Shown: positions 51,572-61,800 of the stretch, one piece after another
How the letters are laid out: the number at the start of each line of letters is the position of its first letter
How positions within the stretch are numbered: position 1 is the stretch's first letter
From: Rhodoplanes sp046000175
GTDB taxonomy: Bacteria > Pseudomonadota > Alphaproteobacteria > Rhizobiales > Xanthobacteraceae
Length of the DNA: 64,000 nucleotides
Reading direction: 5' to 3'
Assembly (NCBI RefSeq): GCF_046000175.1
Contig: NZ_JBEOMB010000013.1
Span: 1 to 64,000, forward strand
Translations under genes and position numbers: made by a program
The notes under the pieces: generated by a model
What the model was told of the DNA's origin: nothing
Seen by the model: only the letters and a program-made list of their open reading frames with translations
Databases searched by the model: none

Positions 51572-53830
51572 ATGAACGCCATCACCGAGACCGTCACCGC
51601 AACCGAGCCGTGGGCCGGCTTCGTCGCCGGACCGTGGCAGAGCCGGATCGACGTGCGCGGATTCATCCAGGCGAACTATCGCCCCTATCTCGGTGACGCG
51701 GCGTTCCTCGCCGGTCCGACCAAGCGCACGCTCGGCGTCTGGGAGACGCTCACGGGGCTGCTCGCCGAGGAGCGCAAGAAGGGCGTGCTCGACGTGTCGG
51801 CCGACAAGCCCGCCGCCATCACGGCGCATGCGCCGGGCTTCATCGATCGTGACGCCGAGCTGATCGTCGGCCTGCAGACCGACGCGCCGCTCAAGCGCGC
51901 CATCATGCCGAACGGCGGCCTGCGCATGGTCGAGATGGGCCTCGAGGCCTACGGGTTCCAGATCGACCCGATCGTCCAGGAGATCTGGACCAAGTACCGC
52001 AAGAGCCACAACCAGGGCGTCTTCGACGCCTACTCGCCGGAGATCCTCGCGGCCCGCAAGTCCGGCGTGGTCACCGGCCTGCCGGACGCCTACGGCCGCG
52101 GCCGCATCATCGGCGACTATCGCCGCGTCGCGCTCTACGGCACCGAGCGTCTGAAGGCCGACAAGCGGCGCGAGCTGCACGAGATCGACGACGCCGTCTT
52201 CGACGAGACGACGATGCGGCTGCGCGAGGAGCTCAACGAGCAGATCCGCGCCCTCGACGAGCTCGCCCAGATGGCGGCGACCTACGGCTGCGACGTGACC
52301 CAGCCGGCCGCGACCGGCCGCGAGGCCGTGCAGTGGACCTATTTCGGCTATCTGGCCGCCGTGAAGGAGCAGAACGGCGCGGCGATGTCGCTCGGCCGTG
52401 TCTCGACCTTCCTCGACATCTATCTCGATCGCGACATCGCGCGCGGGCTCCTCACCGAGGCGCAGGCGCAGGAGCTGATCGACGACATGGTGATCAAGCT
52501 CCGCATCGTGCGCTTCCTGCGCACGCCCGAATACGACACGCTGTTCTCCGGCGACCCGACCTGGGTGACCGAGTCGATCGGCGGCATCGGCGAGGACGGC
52601 CGTCCGCTGGTGACGAAGACCAGCTTCCGGTTCCTGCAGACGCTGTTCAATCTCGGCCCGGCGCCCGAGCCCAATCTCACGGTGCTGTGGTCGACCCAGC
52701 TGCCCGAGGGCTTCAAGGACTTCTGCGCCAAGGTGTCGATCGAGACCTCGTCGATCCAGTACGAGAACGACGACGTGATGCGGCCGCACTGGGGCGACGA
52801 TTACGGCATCGCCTGCTGCGTCTCGCCGATGCGCATCGGCAAGCAGATGCAGTTCTTCGGCGCCCGCGCCAACCTCGCCAAGGCGCTGCTCTACGCGATC
52901 AACGGCGGCGTCGACGAGAAATCCGGCCTCGTGGTGGCCGAGGGCTTCACGCCGATCGAGGGCGACGTGCTCGACTACGACACCGTGGTCGCCAAGCTCG
53001 ATCCGATGATGAGCTGGCTCGCCAAGACCTACGTCAAGGCGCTCAACGTCATCCACTACATGCACGACAAGTACGCCTACGAGCGCATCGAGATGGCGCT
53101 GCACGACCGTGACGTGCTGCGCACCATGGCGTGCGGCATCGCCGGCCTGTCGGTCGCCGCCGATAGCCTGTCGGCCATCAAGCACGCCAAGGTGAAGGTG
53201 GTGCGCAACGCCGCCGGCCTCGCGGTCGACTACGTGATCGAGGGCGACTACCCGGCCTACGGCAACAACGACGACCGTGCCGACGCGATCGCCGTGTGGC
53301 TGGCCGAGAGCTTCATCGAGAAGATCAAGGCGCAGCCGCACTTCTATCGCGACGCGGTGCCGACCCAGTCGGTGCTGACCATCACGTCGAACGTCGTCTA
53401 CGGCAAGAAGACCGGCAACACGCCGGACGGCCGCCGCGCCGGCGAGCCCTTCGCGCCGGGCGCCAACCCGATGAACGGGCGCGACAAGAAGGGCTTCGTC
53501 GCGGCTGGCGCGTCGGTCGCGAAGATCCCTTACGCCTGCGCGCTCGACGGCATCTCCTGGACCGCCTCGGCGACCCCGACGGCGCTCGGCCGGGTGCCGG
53601 AGGAGCGGCAGAAGAACCTCGCCGCCTGCCTCGACGCCTTCGCGGGCGCCATGGGCCATCACGTCAACGTCAACGTGCTCAACCGCGACACGCTGCTCGA
53701 CGCGATGGAGCACCCGGAGAACTATCCGCAGCTCACCATCCGGGTGTCCGGCTACGCCGTGAACTTCGTCAAGCTGTCGCGCGAGCAGCAGCTCGACGTG
53801 ATCAGCCGGACGTTCCACGGCTGCATGTGA
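51572..53830 (+). CDS. pflB: Pyruvate formate-lyase
   Basis: 752 residues. The catalytic cysteine pair is C415-C416 (GIACCVSPMRIG) and the glycyl-radical residue is G727 (TIRVSGYAVNFV), at the positions expected for PflB rather than diol- or choline-type relatives. It cleaves pyruvate with CoA to acetyl-CoA and formate under anoxic conditions. The ATG at 51572 follows AGAGG; an earlier in-frame start adds an unconserved leader. The activase gene follows after 119 bp. The enzyme is uncommon in this group and implies fermentative capacity. Confidence 0.96.
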   Translation: MNAITETVTATEPWAGFVAGPWQSRIDVRGFIQANYRPYLGDAAFLAGPTKRTLGVWETLTGLLAEERKKGVLDVSADKPAAITAHAPGFIDRDAELIVGLQTDAPLKRAIMPNGGLRMVEMGLEAYGFQIDPIVQEIWTKYRKSHNQGVFDAYSPEILAARKSGVVTGLPDAYGRGRIIGDYRRVALYGTERLKADKRRELHEIDDAVFDETTMRLREELNEQIRALDELAQMAATYGCDVTQPAATGREAVQWTYFGYLAAVKEQNGAAMSLGRVSTFLDIYLDRDIARGLLTEAQAQELIDDMVIKLRIVRFLRTPEYDTLFSGDPTWVTESIGGIGEDGRPLVTKTSFRFLQTLFNLGPAPEPNLTVLWSTQLPEGFKDFCAKVSIETSSIQYENDDVMRPHWGDDYGIACCVSPMRIGKQMQFFGARANLAKALLYAINGGVDEKSGLVVAEGFTPIEGDVLDYDTVVAKLDPMMSWLAKTYVKALNVIHYMHDKYAYERIEMALHDRDVLRTMACGIAGLSVAADSLSAIKHAKVKVVRNAAGLAVDYVIEGDYPAYGNNDDRADAIAVWLAESFIEKIKAQPHFYRDAVPTQSVLTITSNVVYGKKTGNTPDGRRAGEPFAPGANPMNGRDKKGFVAAGASVAKIPYACALDGISWTASATPTALGRVPEERQKNLAACLDAFAGAMGHHVNVNVLNRDTLLDAMEHPENYPQLTIRVSGYAVNFVKLSREQQLDVISRTFHGCM

Positions 53831-53949
53831 TCACGACCGGCGCCGCTTCGCGGCGGCGCCGGTCAGAAGCGTTCGTCGCGAAGGCGCCCGGCTCCAAACA
53901 CTCCTGATCGCGGGCCGGGCGCCGACGACGAGCCGAAGGACAAGAGACC

Positions 53950-54768
53950 ATGACCCCCGAGCCCTCGCTGATCCACGCCCCCGCCGGTCGTCCGGCCTGC
54001 GTGATCGTGCCGCCGGCCGGCACCGATGCCGACGCGGCGCCGGTCGGGTTCCTGCACTCGGTCGAGACCGGGGCGGCGGGTGACGGGCCGGGCATGCGGT
54101 TCGTCTACTTCGTGGCCGGCTGTCCGCTGCGCTGCGTCTACTGCCACAACCCCGACACCTGGACCACGAAGGGTGGCCGCCGCGTCGACCTCGACGAGGC
54201 GATCGCCGAGATCGCGCCGTATCGCGGCTTCCTGCGCCTCGCCGGCGGCGTCACGGTCTCGGGCGGCGAGCCGATGAGCCAGCCCGGCTTCGTCGGCGCG
54301 CTCCTGCGCCGCCTGCACGACGACCTGCGCCTGCACACCGCGCTCGACACCACTGGCTTCCTCGGCCGAAAAGTCGCGGACGACTGGTTCGATCCGGTCG
54401 ATCTCGTGATGCTCGACATCAAGCATTCCGATCCGGCCGTCTACAAACAGATCACCGGCCGCGAGCTCGGCCCCACGCTCGACTTCGCGCGGCGCATGGT
54501 GCGGCTCGGCAAGCCCTTGTGGATCCGCTACGTGCTGGTGCCCGGCCTCACCGACGGCGAGGCCGACATCGCCCGGCTCGCGGACTTTCTGGTCGAGCTC
54601 GGCCCGCTGGTGCAGCAGGTCGACGTGCTGCCCTATCACCGGCTCGGCGAGCACAAATGGGCGGCGCTCGGCCGCGCCTATCCGCTCGGCGACACGCCGG
54701 TGCCGACCGCCGAGCAGATCGCGGCGGCGATCGCGATCTTCAGGACGCGCGGTCTCACGGTCCGCTGA
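53950..54768 (+). CDS. pflA: Pyruvate formate-lyase activating enzyme
   Basis: A 272-residue radical-SAM activase. C58-x3-C62-x2-C65 (GCPLRCVYCHNPDTW) binds the 4Fe-4S cluster, and VTVSGGEPMSQPGF and VMLDIKHSDP are typical of PflA. It installs the glycyl radical on PflB. A ~30-residue N-terminal extension precedes the family start (VGFLHSVETGAAGDGPGMRF). The 3' end overlaps the convergent MFS gene by 14 bp. Confidence 0.94.
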   Translation: MTPEPSLIHAPAGRPACVIVPPAGTDADAAPVGFLHSVETGAAGDGPGMRFVYFVAGCPLRCVYCHNPDTWTTKGGRRVDLDEAIAEIAPYRGFLRLAGGVTVSGGEPMSQPGFVGALLRRLHDDLRLHTALDTTGFLGRKVADDWFDPVDLVMLDIKHSDPAVYKQITGRELGPTLDFARRMVRLGKPLWIRYVLVPGLTDGEADIARLADFLVELGPLVQQVDVLPYHRLGEHKWAALGRAYPLGDTPVPTAEQIAAAIAIFRTRGLTVR

Positions 54769-55966
54769 TCTCCTCGCGCCGGCGGAAGATGAGAAGCAGC
54801 GTCGCTGCGCAGGCGAGCACGATGACGCCCAGCACGGCCGAGCCGATCAGCGCGACGCCGGCGCCGAGCCGGTCGATCACGGCTGCGTAGGTCACGGGCG
54901 CCGCCGCCGAGACGAAGAAGCTCGCCGCGGTGAGGCGTCCGACCAGGCCGCCATAGGTGCGATGGTCGAACAGCACCAGCGGCTGGGTACCGCGCACCAC
55001 CGTCATCAGCCCGTTGCCGGCCCCGTAAGCGAGCGCGAACACGGCCGCCGCCGTGAGCGACACGCCACCCCACAGCCCGACCACGAAGCCGAGGGGCAAC
55101 AGCGCCGCCGCCAGCGTGCCGAGCGCCAGCGGGTCGCTGCGGCCGCCGAGCGCCACCTCGCCGAGCCGCGCCGTCGACTGGCCGACGCCGCGCAGCGCCG
55201 ACATCCACACGGCCATGCCGGCGCCGAGGCCGAGCCCGGCCATCAGCCCGATCATGTGGGCCGACATGGCGGCGGCGAGGAAGGCCGTCACGGTCACGGC
55301 GGTGGCGTAGAGCACGGCGGCGGTGCGGTGCTGGGCCGGCGTCACGGCGAGCGGCGCCGGCGGCGGGGCGGTGCCGGTCGGCACCGGGCGATCGCTCGCA
55401 CGGGCGTCCGGGATCGCCCGGTGGATCGGCACGGTGGCGAGCGCGAAGGCGGCGTAGCCGAGTGCGGCGCCGCGCCAGCCGAAGCCCTTGGTGAGGAGGT
55501 CGCCGATCGGCCAGAACACGCTGGACGCGAGCCCGCCCAAGAGCGTGATCTGGGCGATGGCGGGCCGCGCGTCGCGGCCGCCGATCCGCACCAGCGCCGC
55601 GAAGGCCGCCTCGTAGAGCGTCATCCGCATCGCGAGGCCGAGGCAGGCCCAGGCGGCGAAGAACGAGATCGGCCCGGTCGTGGCGGCCAGCCCGGCGCAG
55701 CCGAGCGCGGTGAGCAGCGAGCCGGCCGTCATCACCCGGCGCCCGCCGAGCCGGTCGATGGCCCGACCGACCGGTGCCGAGACGATGCCCATCACCACGA
55801 GCGCCAGCGCGAAGCCGCCATAGACGGCGGTGCGCGACCAGCCGAGGTCGGCCGCCATCGGGTCGCCGAGCACGCCGACCAGATAATAGGACACGCCCCA
55901 CATCACGAGCTGCCCGGCGCCGAGCGCCGCGACCAGGCGTCGCGAGATGCCGCTGCCGGCGTTCAT
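54755..55966 (-). CDS. MFS transporter
   Basis: A 403-residue major facilitator protein with about twelve hydrophobic segments. The N-half begins RRLVAALGAGQLVMWGVSYY and has the motif GRAIDRLGGRRVMTAGSLLT between helices 2 and 3. A charged, Pro-rich central loop (RAIPDARASDRPVPTGTAPP) separates the halves. The substrate is unknown. Its start overlaps the upstream GNAT stop by 4 bp, so the two are coupled; such pairs often detoxify or export small molecules. Confidence 0.85.
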   Translation of the reverse strand: MNAGSGISRRLVAALGAGQLVMWGVSYYLVGVLGDPMAADLGWSRTAVYGGFALALVVMGIVSAPVGRAIDRLGGRRVMTAGSLLTALGCAGLAATTGPISFFAAWACLGLAMRMTLYEAAFAALVRIGGRDARPAIAQITLLGGLASSVFWPIGDLLTKGFGWRGAALGYAAFALATVPIHRAIPDARASDRPVPTGTAPPPAPLAVTPAQHRTAAVLYATAVTVTAFLAAAMSAHMIGLMAGLGLGAGMAVWMSALRGVGQSTARLGEVALGGRSDPLALGTLAAALLPLGFVVGLWGGVSLTAAAVFALAYGAGNGLMTVVRGTQPLVLFDHRTYGGLVGRLTAASFFVSAAAPVTYAAVIDRLGAGVALIGSAVLGVIVLACAATLLLIFRRREEISGP

Positions 55967-56523
55967 CGGGCAGCCGGAGCGGGCGGGGGCGTGCGGTCGC
56001 CGTCGCCGAGCGGGCGCTGCATCAGCACGCTGTCGAGCCAGACGCCGTGCTTGAAGCCGCTCGCCCGCAGCACGCCGACCGGTGCGAAGCCGGCGCGGGT
56101 GTGCAGCCGGATCGAGGCGTGGTTCGCCGAATCGCCGATCACGGCGATCATCTGGCGGAAGCCGCGCGCGGTTGCCGCCTCGACCAGCCGGGTGAGCAGC
56201 GCGAGGCCGAGGCCGCGGCCCTGCAGCTGCGGCGCGACATAGACCGAGTTCTCCACCGTCCAGGCATAGGCGGGCCGCGGCCGATACGGCCCCGCATAGG
56301 CGTAGCCGGCGACCGCGCCGTCGATCTCGGCGACCAGATACGGAAAGCCGCCGGCGACCAGGACGGCACGGCGCCGCGTCATCTCGGCGAGATCGGGCGG
56401 CTCGAGCTCGAAGCTGGCGCGGCCGTGGCGCACCGCCTCGGCGTAGATGGCCGTGACGGCCGGGAGGTCGCCGACCGCGCAATCGCGCAGCGACGGCCGG
56501 GACGAGACGAGCGGACGGGACAA
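55963..56523 (-). CDS. GNAT N-acetyltransferase, phosphinothricin-acetyltransferase-like (TTG start)
   Basis: 186 residues with the PAT-like GNAT pattern: IYAEAVRHGRASFELEPPDL, then FPYLVAEIDGAVAGYAYAGP, VYVAPQLQGRGLGLALLTRL (acetyl-CoA loop) and NHASIRLHTRAGF. It would acetylate an amino-acid-like compound. No ATG is available near the family start; TTG at 56523, 5 nt after GAGG, fits best. It is first in an operon with the MFS gene and diverges from the LysR gene, its probable regulator. Confidence 0.8.
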   Translation of the reverse strand: MSRPLVSSRPSLRDCAVGDLPAVTAIYAEAVRHGRASFELEPPDLAEMTRRRAVLVAGGFPYLVAEIDGAVAGYAYAGPYRPRPAYAWTVENSVYVAPQLQGRGLGLALLTRLVEAATARGFRQMIAVIGDSANHASIRLHTRAGFAPVGVLRASGFKHGVWLDSVLMQRPLGDGDRTPPPAPAAR

Positions 56524-56647
56524 GAACACCTCGCGAGAGGCCCGGAGCGGGCAGGGCGGAGCGGCGTGCCGCGGGCCTGCGATCTTGCGCCCTGAGGCGC
56601 CGCGATGGAAGCTTATGGGACTTATGCATCCGATAAGGATCGCTGCC

Positions 56648-57586
56648 ATGAAAGGCGTGACGCTCGACCAGCTCCGCACCTTCTGCGACGTGGCGACGCT
56701 CGGCAGCTTCTCGGCCGCGGCCGAACGGGCCGGGCTGACGCAGCCGGCCGTCAGCCTGCAGATCCGCACCCTCGAGCGACGGCTCGGGGTGCGGCTGATC
56801 GAGCGGCTCGGCCGCCGCGCCCAGCCGACCGCGGCGGGCAGCGATCTCCTCGTCCACGCGAGCCGCATCGGCGACGAGCTCGCCGCTGCGGTCGCGGCGC
56901 TGGCGCCGCACCGCGCCGGGACGGCCGGGCGGGTGCGCATCGGCACCGGCGCCACGGCCTGCATCTATCTGCTTCCGCCGGTGCTGCGGGCGCTGCGGCG
57001 GCGCCTGCCCGGGCTTGAGCTGACGGTCGAGACCGGCAACACCGCCGACATTCTCGACCGCCTCGCCGCCAATGCGCTCGACGTCGCGCTGGCGACCCTG
57101 CCGATCGCCGGCCGCAACTTCCAGGTGACGCCCGTCTATGCCGACGAGCTGGTCGCGGTGGCGCCGCCCGACGCGGCGCTGCCGCCGCGCTTCGGCGCCG
57201 CCGCGCTCGCCGACAAGCCGCTGGTGCTCTACGAGGCCGGCGGCAACACGCGCCGGGTGATCGATCGCTGGTTCGCCCGCGCCGGCCGCACGCCGAAGCC
57301 CGTGATGGAGCTCGGCAGCGTCGAGGCGATCAAGGAGCTGGTCGGCGCCGGGCTTGGATTCGCCGTGCTGCCGCGCCTCGCGGTCGCGGCGGCGGAGGCG
57401 CGCGGCCAGATCGCGATGCGGCCGCTGTCGCCGCGGCTGGCCCGCTCGCTCGGCGTCGTTCTGCGCCGGGACAAGCGGCTCGACCGCGGCCTGCGCGCCG
57501 TGGTCGAGGCGCTCTCGGACCTGTCGCCGACGTCCGCGGATGCGGGCCCGCGGCGGGCATCGGCGGCCGGGCGGCGGGCGCCCTGA
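56648..57586 (+). CDS. LysR-family transcriptional regulator
   Basis: 312 residues. The N-terminal winged helix (TLDQLRTFCDVATLGSFSAA, then RAGLTQPAVSLQIRTLERRL) is followed by a two-lobed effector domain (RVRIGTGATACIYLLPPVLR, GSVEAIKELVGAGLGFAVLP). The C-terminus is a short basic Pro/Ala tail. The ATG at 56648 has AAGGA 8 nt before it. The 124-bp divergent gap to the GNAT/MFS operon suggests it controls that operon; the effector is unknown. Confidence 0.9.
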   Translation: MKGVTLDQLRTFCDVATLGSFSAAAERAGLTQPAVSLQIRTLERRLGVRLIERLGRRAQPTAAGSDLLVHASRIGDELAAAVAALAPHRAGTAGRVRIGTGATACIYLLPPVLRALRRRLPGLELTVETGNTADILDRLAANALDVALATLPIAGRNFQVTPVYADELVAVAPPDAALPPRFGAAALADKPLVLYEAGGNTRRVIDRWFARAGRTPKPVMELGSVEAIKELVGAGLGFAVLPRLAVAAAEARGQIAMRPLSPRLARSLGVVLRRDKRLDRGLRAVVEALSDLSPTSADAGPRRASAAGRRAP

Positions 57587-57735
57587 GGGCGGTGCGCGAT
57601 TGGCGGAGTGATGCGGTTTCGAGTTCGTTGCGGCGAATTCGACAATATGCCCGAGTTTGTCGGATCGAATTAACAGGACGTTGGGGCCGGCGGGCGTAGG
57701 TCGGAGGGGTCCAATCACGAGCTGGGAGGTCGGAC

Positions 57736-58242
57736 ATGCTCGATCTGGCCCACGACCCGATCCTCCGGAAGTCGTTCGAGCCCGCCTGTGCGGGCGCCGT
57801 CGCCGCGCCGACCGTCGGCGCACCGACCGTCGCCGCTTCGACCGTGCTGGTGATCGACGACGATCCGGTGCACCGGATGGTGCTGTGCAAGACGGCCGAT
57901 CGGGCCGGCTACGTACCGACCCAGGCCGCGACCTTCGGCGCGGCGGTGTCGAGCCTGCGCCGCACGGTGTTCACGGCCATCACGCTCGATCTCTCGCTCG
58001 GCGCCCGCAACGGCCTCGACGTCATGCATGCGCTGGTCGAGATGGACTGCCGCTCCCCGATCGTCATCGTCAGCGGCTCGAACGCGGCGATGCGCAGCGA
58101 GACCGTGTCGATGGCGATCCTGATGAAGCTCGACGTGCGCGAGGCGCTGCCGAAGCCGGTCGACCTCACCCTGCTGCGCCAGGTGCTGACCCGCATCCGC
58201 CGAGAGGCCGAAGCCGCCGCGCCGCAGCCGCTGCCGGCCTGA
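57736..58242 (+). CDS. Single-domain response regulator
   Basis: 168 residues. A ~35-residue Ala/Pro/Thr-rich leader precedes one receiver domain: acidic pair in TVLVIDDDPVHRM, phospho-acceptor Asp in AITLDLSLGARNGLD, the conserved switch Ser in VIVSGSN and Lys in ALPKPVD. There is no output domain and no histidine kinase gene nearby, so it probably works in a phosphorelay or by protein contact. GGAGG lies about 9 nt before the ATG. Confidence 0.85.
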   Translation: MLDLAHDPILRKSFEPACAGAVAAPTVGAPTVAASTVLVIDDDPVHRMVLCKTADRAGYVPTQAATFGAAVSSLRRTVFTAITLDLSLGARNGLDVMHALVEMDCRSPIVIVSGSNAAMRSETVSMAILMKLDVREALPKPVDLTLLRQVLTRIRREAEAAAPQPLPA

Positions 58243-58288
58243 GCCGGAGCAGGCGCTCGTTCTCGTCTACGTGCATTGCCCCGATTTC

Positions 58289-58366
58289 CGCTCGTCCCCG
58301 CGAAGGCGGGGACCCAGGGGCGTCACGACGTGGAGCCCTGGATGCCCGCCTTCGCGGGCATGAGCG
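58289..58366. repeat. Palindromic intergenic repeat, family C copy 2
   Basis: CGCTCGTCCCCGCGAAGGCG at the left and CGCCTTCGCGGGCATGAGCG at the right, with inner GGGGACCCAGGGGCG and GAGCCCTGGATGCCC. It pairs with the copy at 47921-47999 in layout and length. It sits between two convergent genes. Confidence 0.78.
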
Positions 58367-58408
58367 GAGTGCGGGGCGACTTCACCAGGCACTCCGCTTT
58401 GCCGGCCG

Positions 58409-58810
58409 TCAGTCGAACTTGGCCTGCGCCGTGGCGCCGCTCGGCCCGGTGATCTGCACGACCGCCTTGACGGTCGCCGGCAGCGCTGCGGGTGCCTTGC
58501 CGTCGAGGCGGTTGCCGCCGGCGGGCGCGAGCGGCACGCGCTGGCTCTTGCCGTCGACCACCAGTAGGGCGACGCCCTGATAGCCGGCCGCATCGCGCGG
58601 CTTGTCGTCGTGGCCGAGCAGATAGGCCGACAGGCTCGTGCCGTCGATCACCAGCTCGACGTGAAAGTTGCCGGCGATGACGATCCGGCCGCCGTGGCTC
58701 GGCTTCGGATTGTGGGCGAGGACCGGCGCGGGGGCGAGCAGGGTGGTGCCGGCCATCAGGGCGGCGGTCATGAGGGCGGCGTTCGTGAGCAGGGTGCGTC
58801 GGTTGACCAT
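58409..58810 (-). CDS. Exported hypothetical protein of the metal-efflux operon
   Basis: 133 residues. A signal with NRRTLLTNAALMTAALMAGT (twin-Arg-like) precedes a small beta-rich domain: HGGRIVIAGNFHVELVIDGT, then SAYLLGHDDKPRDAAGYQGV and KAVVQITGPSGATAQAKF. No family is firmly recognised; similar short periplasmic proteins follow CusA/CzcA genes elsewhere. AAGGAG precedes the ATG. It lies 32 bp after the RND pump gene, so it is part of that operon. Confidence 0.72.
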   Translation of the reverse strand: MVNRRTLLTNAALMTAALMAGTTLLAPAPVLAHNPKPSHGGRIVIAGNFHVELVIDGTSLSAYLLGHDDKPRDAAGYQGVALLVVDGKSQRVPLAPAGGNRLDGKAPAALPATVKAVVQITGPSGATAQAKFD

Positions 58811-58842
58811 CGAGATTCTCCTTCTGTGGTGTGAGTGAGTGA

Positions 58843-61800
58843 TCAGTAGGTCGCCGGCGCGGGCGTGGCCGCGGCGGAATCGGTGGCGCGTTCGGCCGCG
58901 ATGGCGCGCAGCCGGGCGATCGGCTTCTCGCCGAGGCGCAGCACCAGGATCGGCGTCACGAAGGCGTCGAGCAGCGTCGCGCTGATCAGCCCGCCGAAGA
59001 TCGTGACGGCGACCGGGTGCAGGATCTCCTTGCCGGCGCCCGAGGCATCGATCAGCAACGGCACCAGCGCGACGCCGGCGGAGAGCGCCGTCATCAACAC
59101 CGGCGTCATCCGCTCCAGGCACCCGCGGGTGACGAGATCGCGGCCGAACGGCATGCCCTCGCTCACCGCGAGATTCGCGATGTGGCTGATCTTGAGGATG
59201 CCGTTGCGGGCCGCGATGCCGGTGAGCGTGATGAAGCCGACCATGCTGGCGACCGACAGGGGCTCGCCGGCGATCCACAGCGCCGCGACCGAGCCGATCA
59301 GCGCGAGCGGCACGCTGCCCATGATGATCAGCGCCAGCACGGCCGAGCGGTAGCGGCCGTACAGGATCGCGAAGATCATCGACAGCGAGACGAGCGACAG
59401 GAGCCCGATGGTGCGGGTCGCCTCCTCCTGGGCCTGGAACGTTCCTTCCAGGCGCGCCGTGACGCCCTGCGGCAGCGAGGTCTCCGCGATGATCTTCCGG
59501 ATCGACGCGACGATGCCGGCCATGTCGCTGGAGCCGTCGCCATTGGCGAGCACGACGATGCGGCGGCGGGCGTTCTCGCGGAGGATCTGGTTCGGCCCGT
59601 CGGTCTCGCGGATGTCGGCGATCAGGCGGGCCGGGATCCAGCCGCGCGGCGTCTCGATCAGGAGATCGCCGAGCCCGCCGGTGGTGCGCAGCCGCTCGGG
59701 CAGGCGCATCACCACGTCGAAGCGGCGATTGCCGTCGATCACCCGCGAGACGACGCGGCCGTTCGAGAGGCGGCCGAGCTGATCGACCACGGCGGCCGGC
59801 TGCACGCCGTAGAGCGCGGCGCGGCCGTAGTCGACGCGGATCTCGAGCTGCGGGATGCGCACCTGCTTCTCGACCTGCAGGTCGACGACGCCAGGGATGC
59901 CGGCGAGCTTCTCGCGGAAGCTCTCGGCGACCGTCCGCATGGTGTCGAGATCCTCGCCGAACACCTTCAGGGCGAGCTCGGAGCGGATGCCGGACAGCAT
60001 GTGGTCGAGCCGGTGCGAGATCGGTTGGCCGATGTTGAGCGACAGCGGCAGCACGGCGAGCCGCGCCCGGATGTCGGCGACGATCTCCTGCTTGGGGCGG
60101 CCGCGGTCGAGCGCGACCTCGAGCTCGGTGACGTGGATGCCCTCGGCGTGCTCGTCGAGCTCGGCCCGGCCGGTGCGCCGGCCGACCGTGCGGATGCCCG
60201 GAACGTCCATCAGGAGGCGCTCGGCGATGGTGCCGACGCGGTTCGACTCGGGCAGCGACACGCCCGGATTGAAGGTGAGCAGGATCGTGAACGTGCCTTC
60301 GTTGAAGGGCGGCAGGAAGACGCGCGGCAGCGACAGCGCGGCGGCGCCGGCGGCGATCACCAGCGCCACGGTGGCGCCGATGATCGGCCCGCCGTTGCCG
60401 TAGGCGCGGCGCAGCGTCGCCGCATAGCCGCGCTTGAGCACGCGGACCAGCCAGCCCTCGCGATGGGCGTGCCGGCCGAGCGCCGGCAGCATGTAGAAGG
60501 CCATCACGGGCGTCAGCGTGATCGACACCAGGAGGCTCGCCAGGATCGAGACGATGTAAGCCTGGCCGAGCGGCGCGAACAGCTTGCCCTCGATGCCGCC
60601 GAGCGCGAACAGCGGCACGAACACCATCACGATGATGGCGGTGGCGTAGACGATGCCGGAGCGCACCTCCTGCGAGGCGCCGACCACCAAGTCGAACACC
60701 GTGCGGGGCGAGCCCAGCGCGACGTTCTCGCGCAGGCGGCGGAAGATGTTCTCCACGTCGACGACCGCGTCGTCGACCAGCTCGCCGATCGCGATGGCGA
60801 TGCCGCCGAGCGTCATGGTGTTGATCGAGAGCCCGGCGAGGTGGAACACCACGGCCGTGATCAGGATCGACATCGGGATCGCGGTCAGCGAGATCACGGT
60901 GGTGCGCCAGTTCAACAGGAAGGCGAACAGCACCACGGCGACGACGATGCCGGCTTCGATCAGCACCGTCTCGACGTTGCGGATCGAGGTCTCGATGAAG
61001 TCGGCCTGGCGGAACATCGGATTGTCGAGCGAGATGCCGTGCGGCAGCGACGGCTCCAGCTCCTTGACGGCCTCCTCGATGCGGCGCGTCAGCGCCACCG
61101 TGTCGACGTCCGGCTGCTTCTCGATGGCGACGACCACGGCGGGCTTGCCCATGTAGCCGGAATCGCCGCGCTTGGCGCGCGCCGCGTAGTCGACGGTCGC
61201 GACCTGGTGCAGGAACACGGGCCGCTCGTCGACGGTCGCGACGACCACGTTGCGCAGATCCTCGAGACTGGTCGTGCGGCCGATGTTGCGGATCAGCACC
61301 TCGCGCGCATCGAGATCGGCGAAGCCGCCGCCCGCATTGGCGCCGAAGGCGGTGAGCGCCTTCTCGATCTGCTCGTAGCTCACGCCCAGCGCGCGCAGCG
61401 CCGGCGGCTGCGGCGAGACGCGATACTGGCGTACCTCGCCGCCCATCGGGATCACCTGGGCGACACCCGGAATCGCCAGCAGCCGCGGCCGCACCACGAA
61501 GTCGGCGGTCTCGCGCAGCTCCATCGGGGTCGCGGTCTGGCTCGTCATGGCGATCATCACGATCTGGCCCATCAGCGAGGAGACCGGCCCCATCATCGGG
61601 GTCACCTCGGGCGGGAGCTGATCGCGCACCAGCGCGAGCCGCTCGGCGACGAGCTGGCGGTTGCGGTAGATGTCGCCGCCCCACTCGAACTCGACATAGA
61701 CGATGGACAGGCCGACGCCCGACACCGAGCGGATGCGGGTGACGCCGGGTGCCCCGTTCATCCGCGTCTCGATCGGATAGGTGACGAGCAGCTCGACCTC

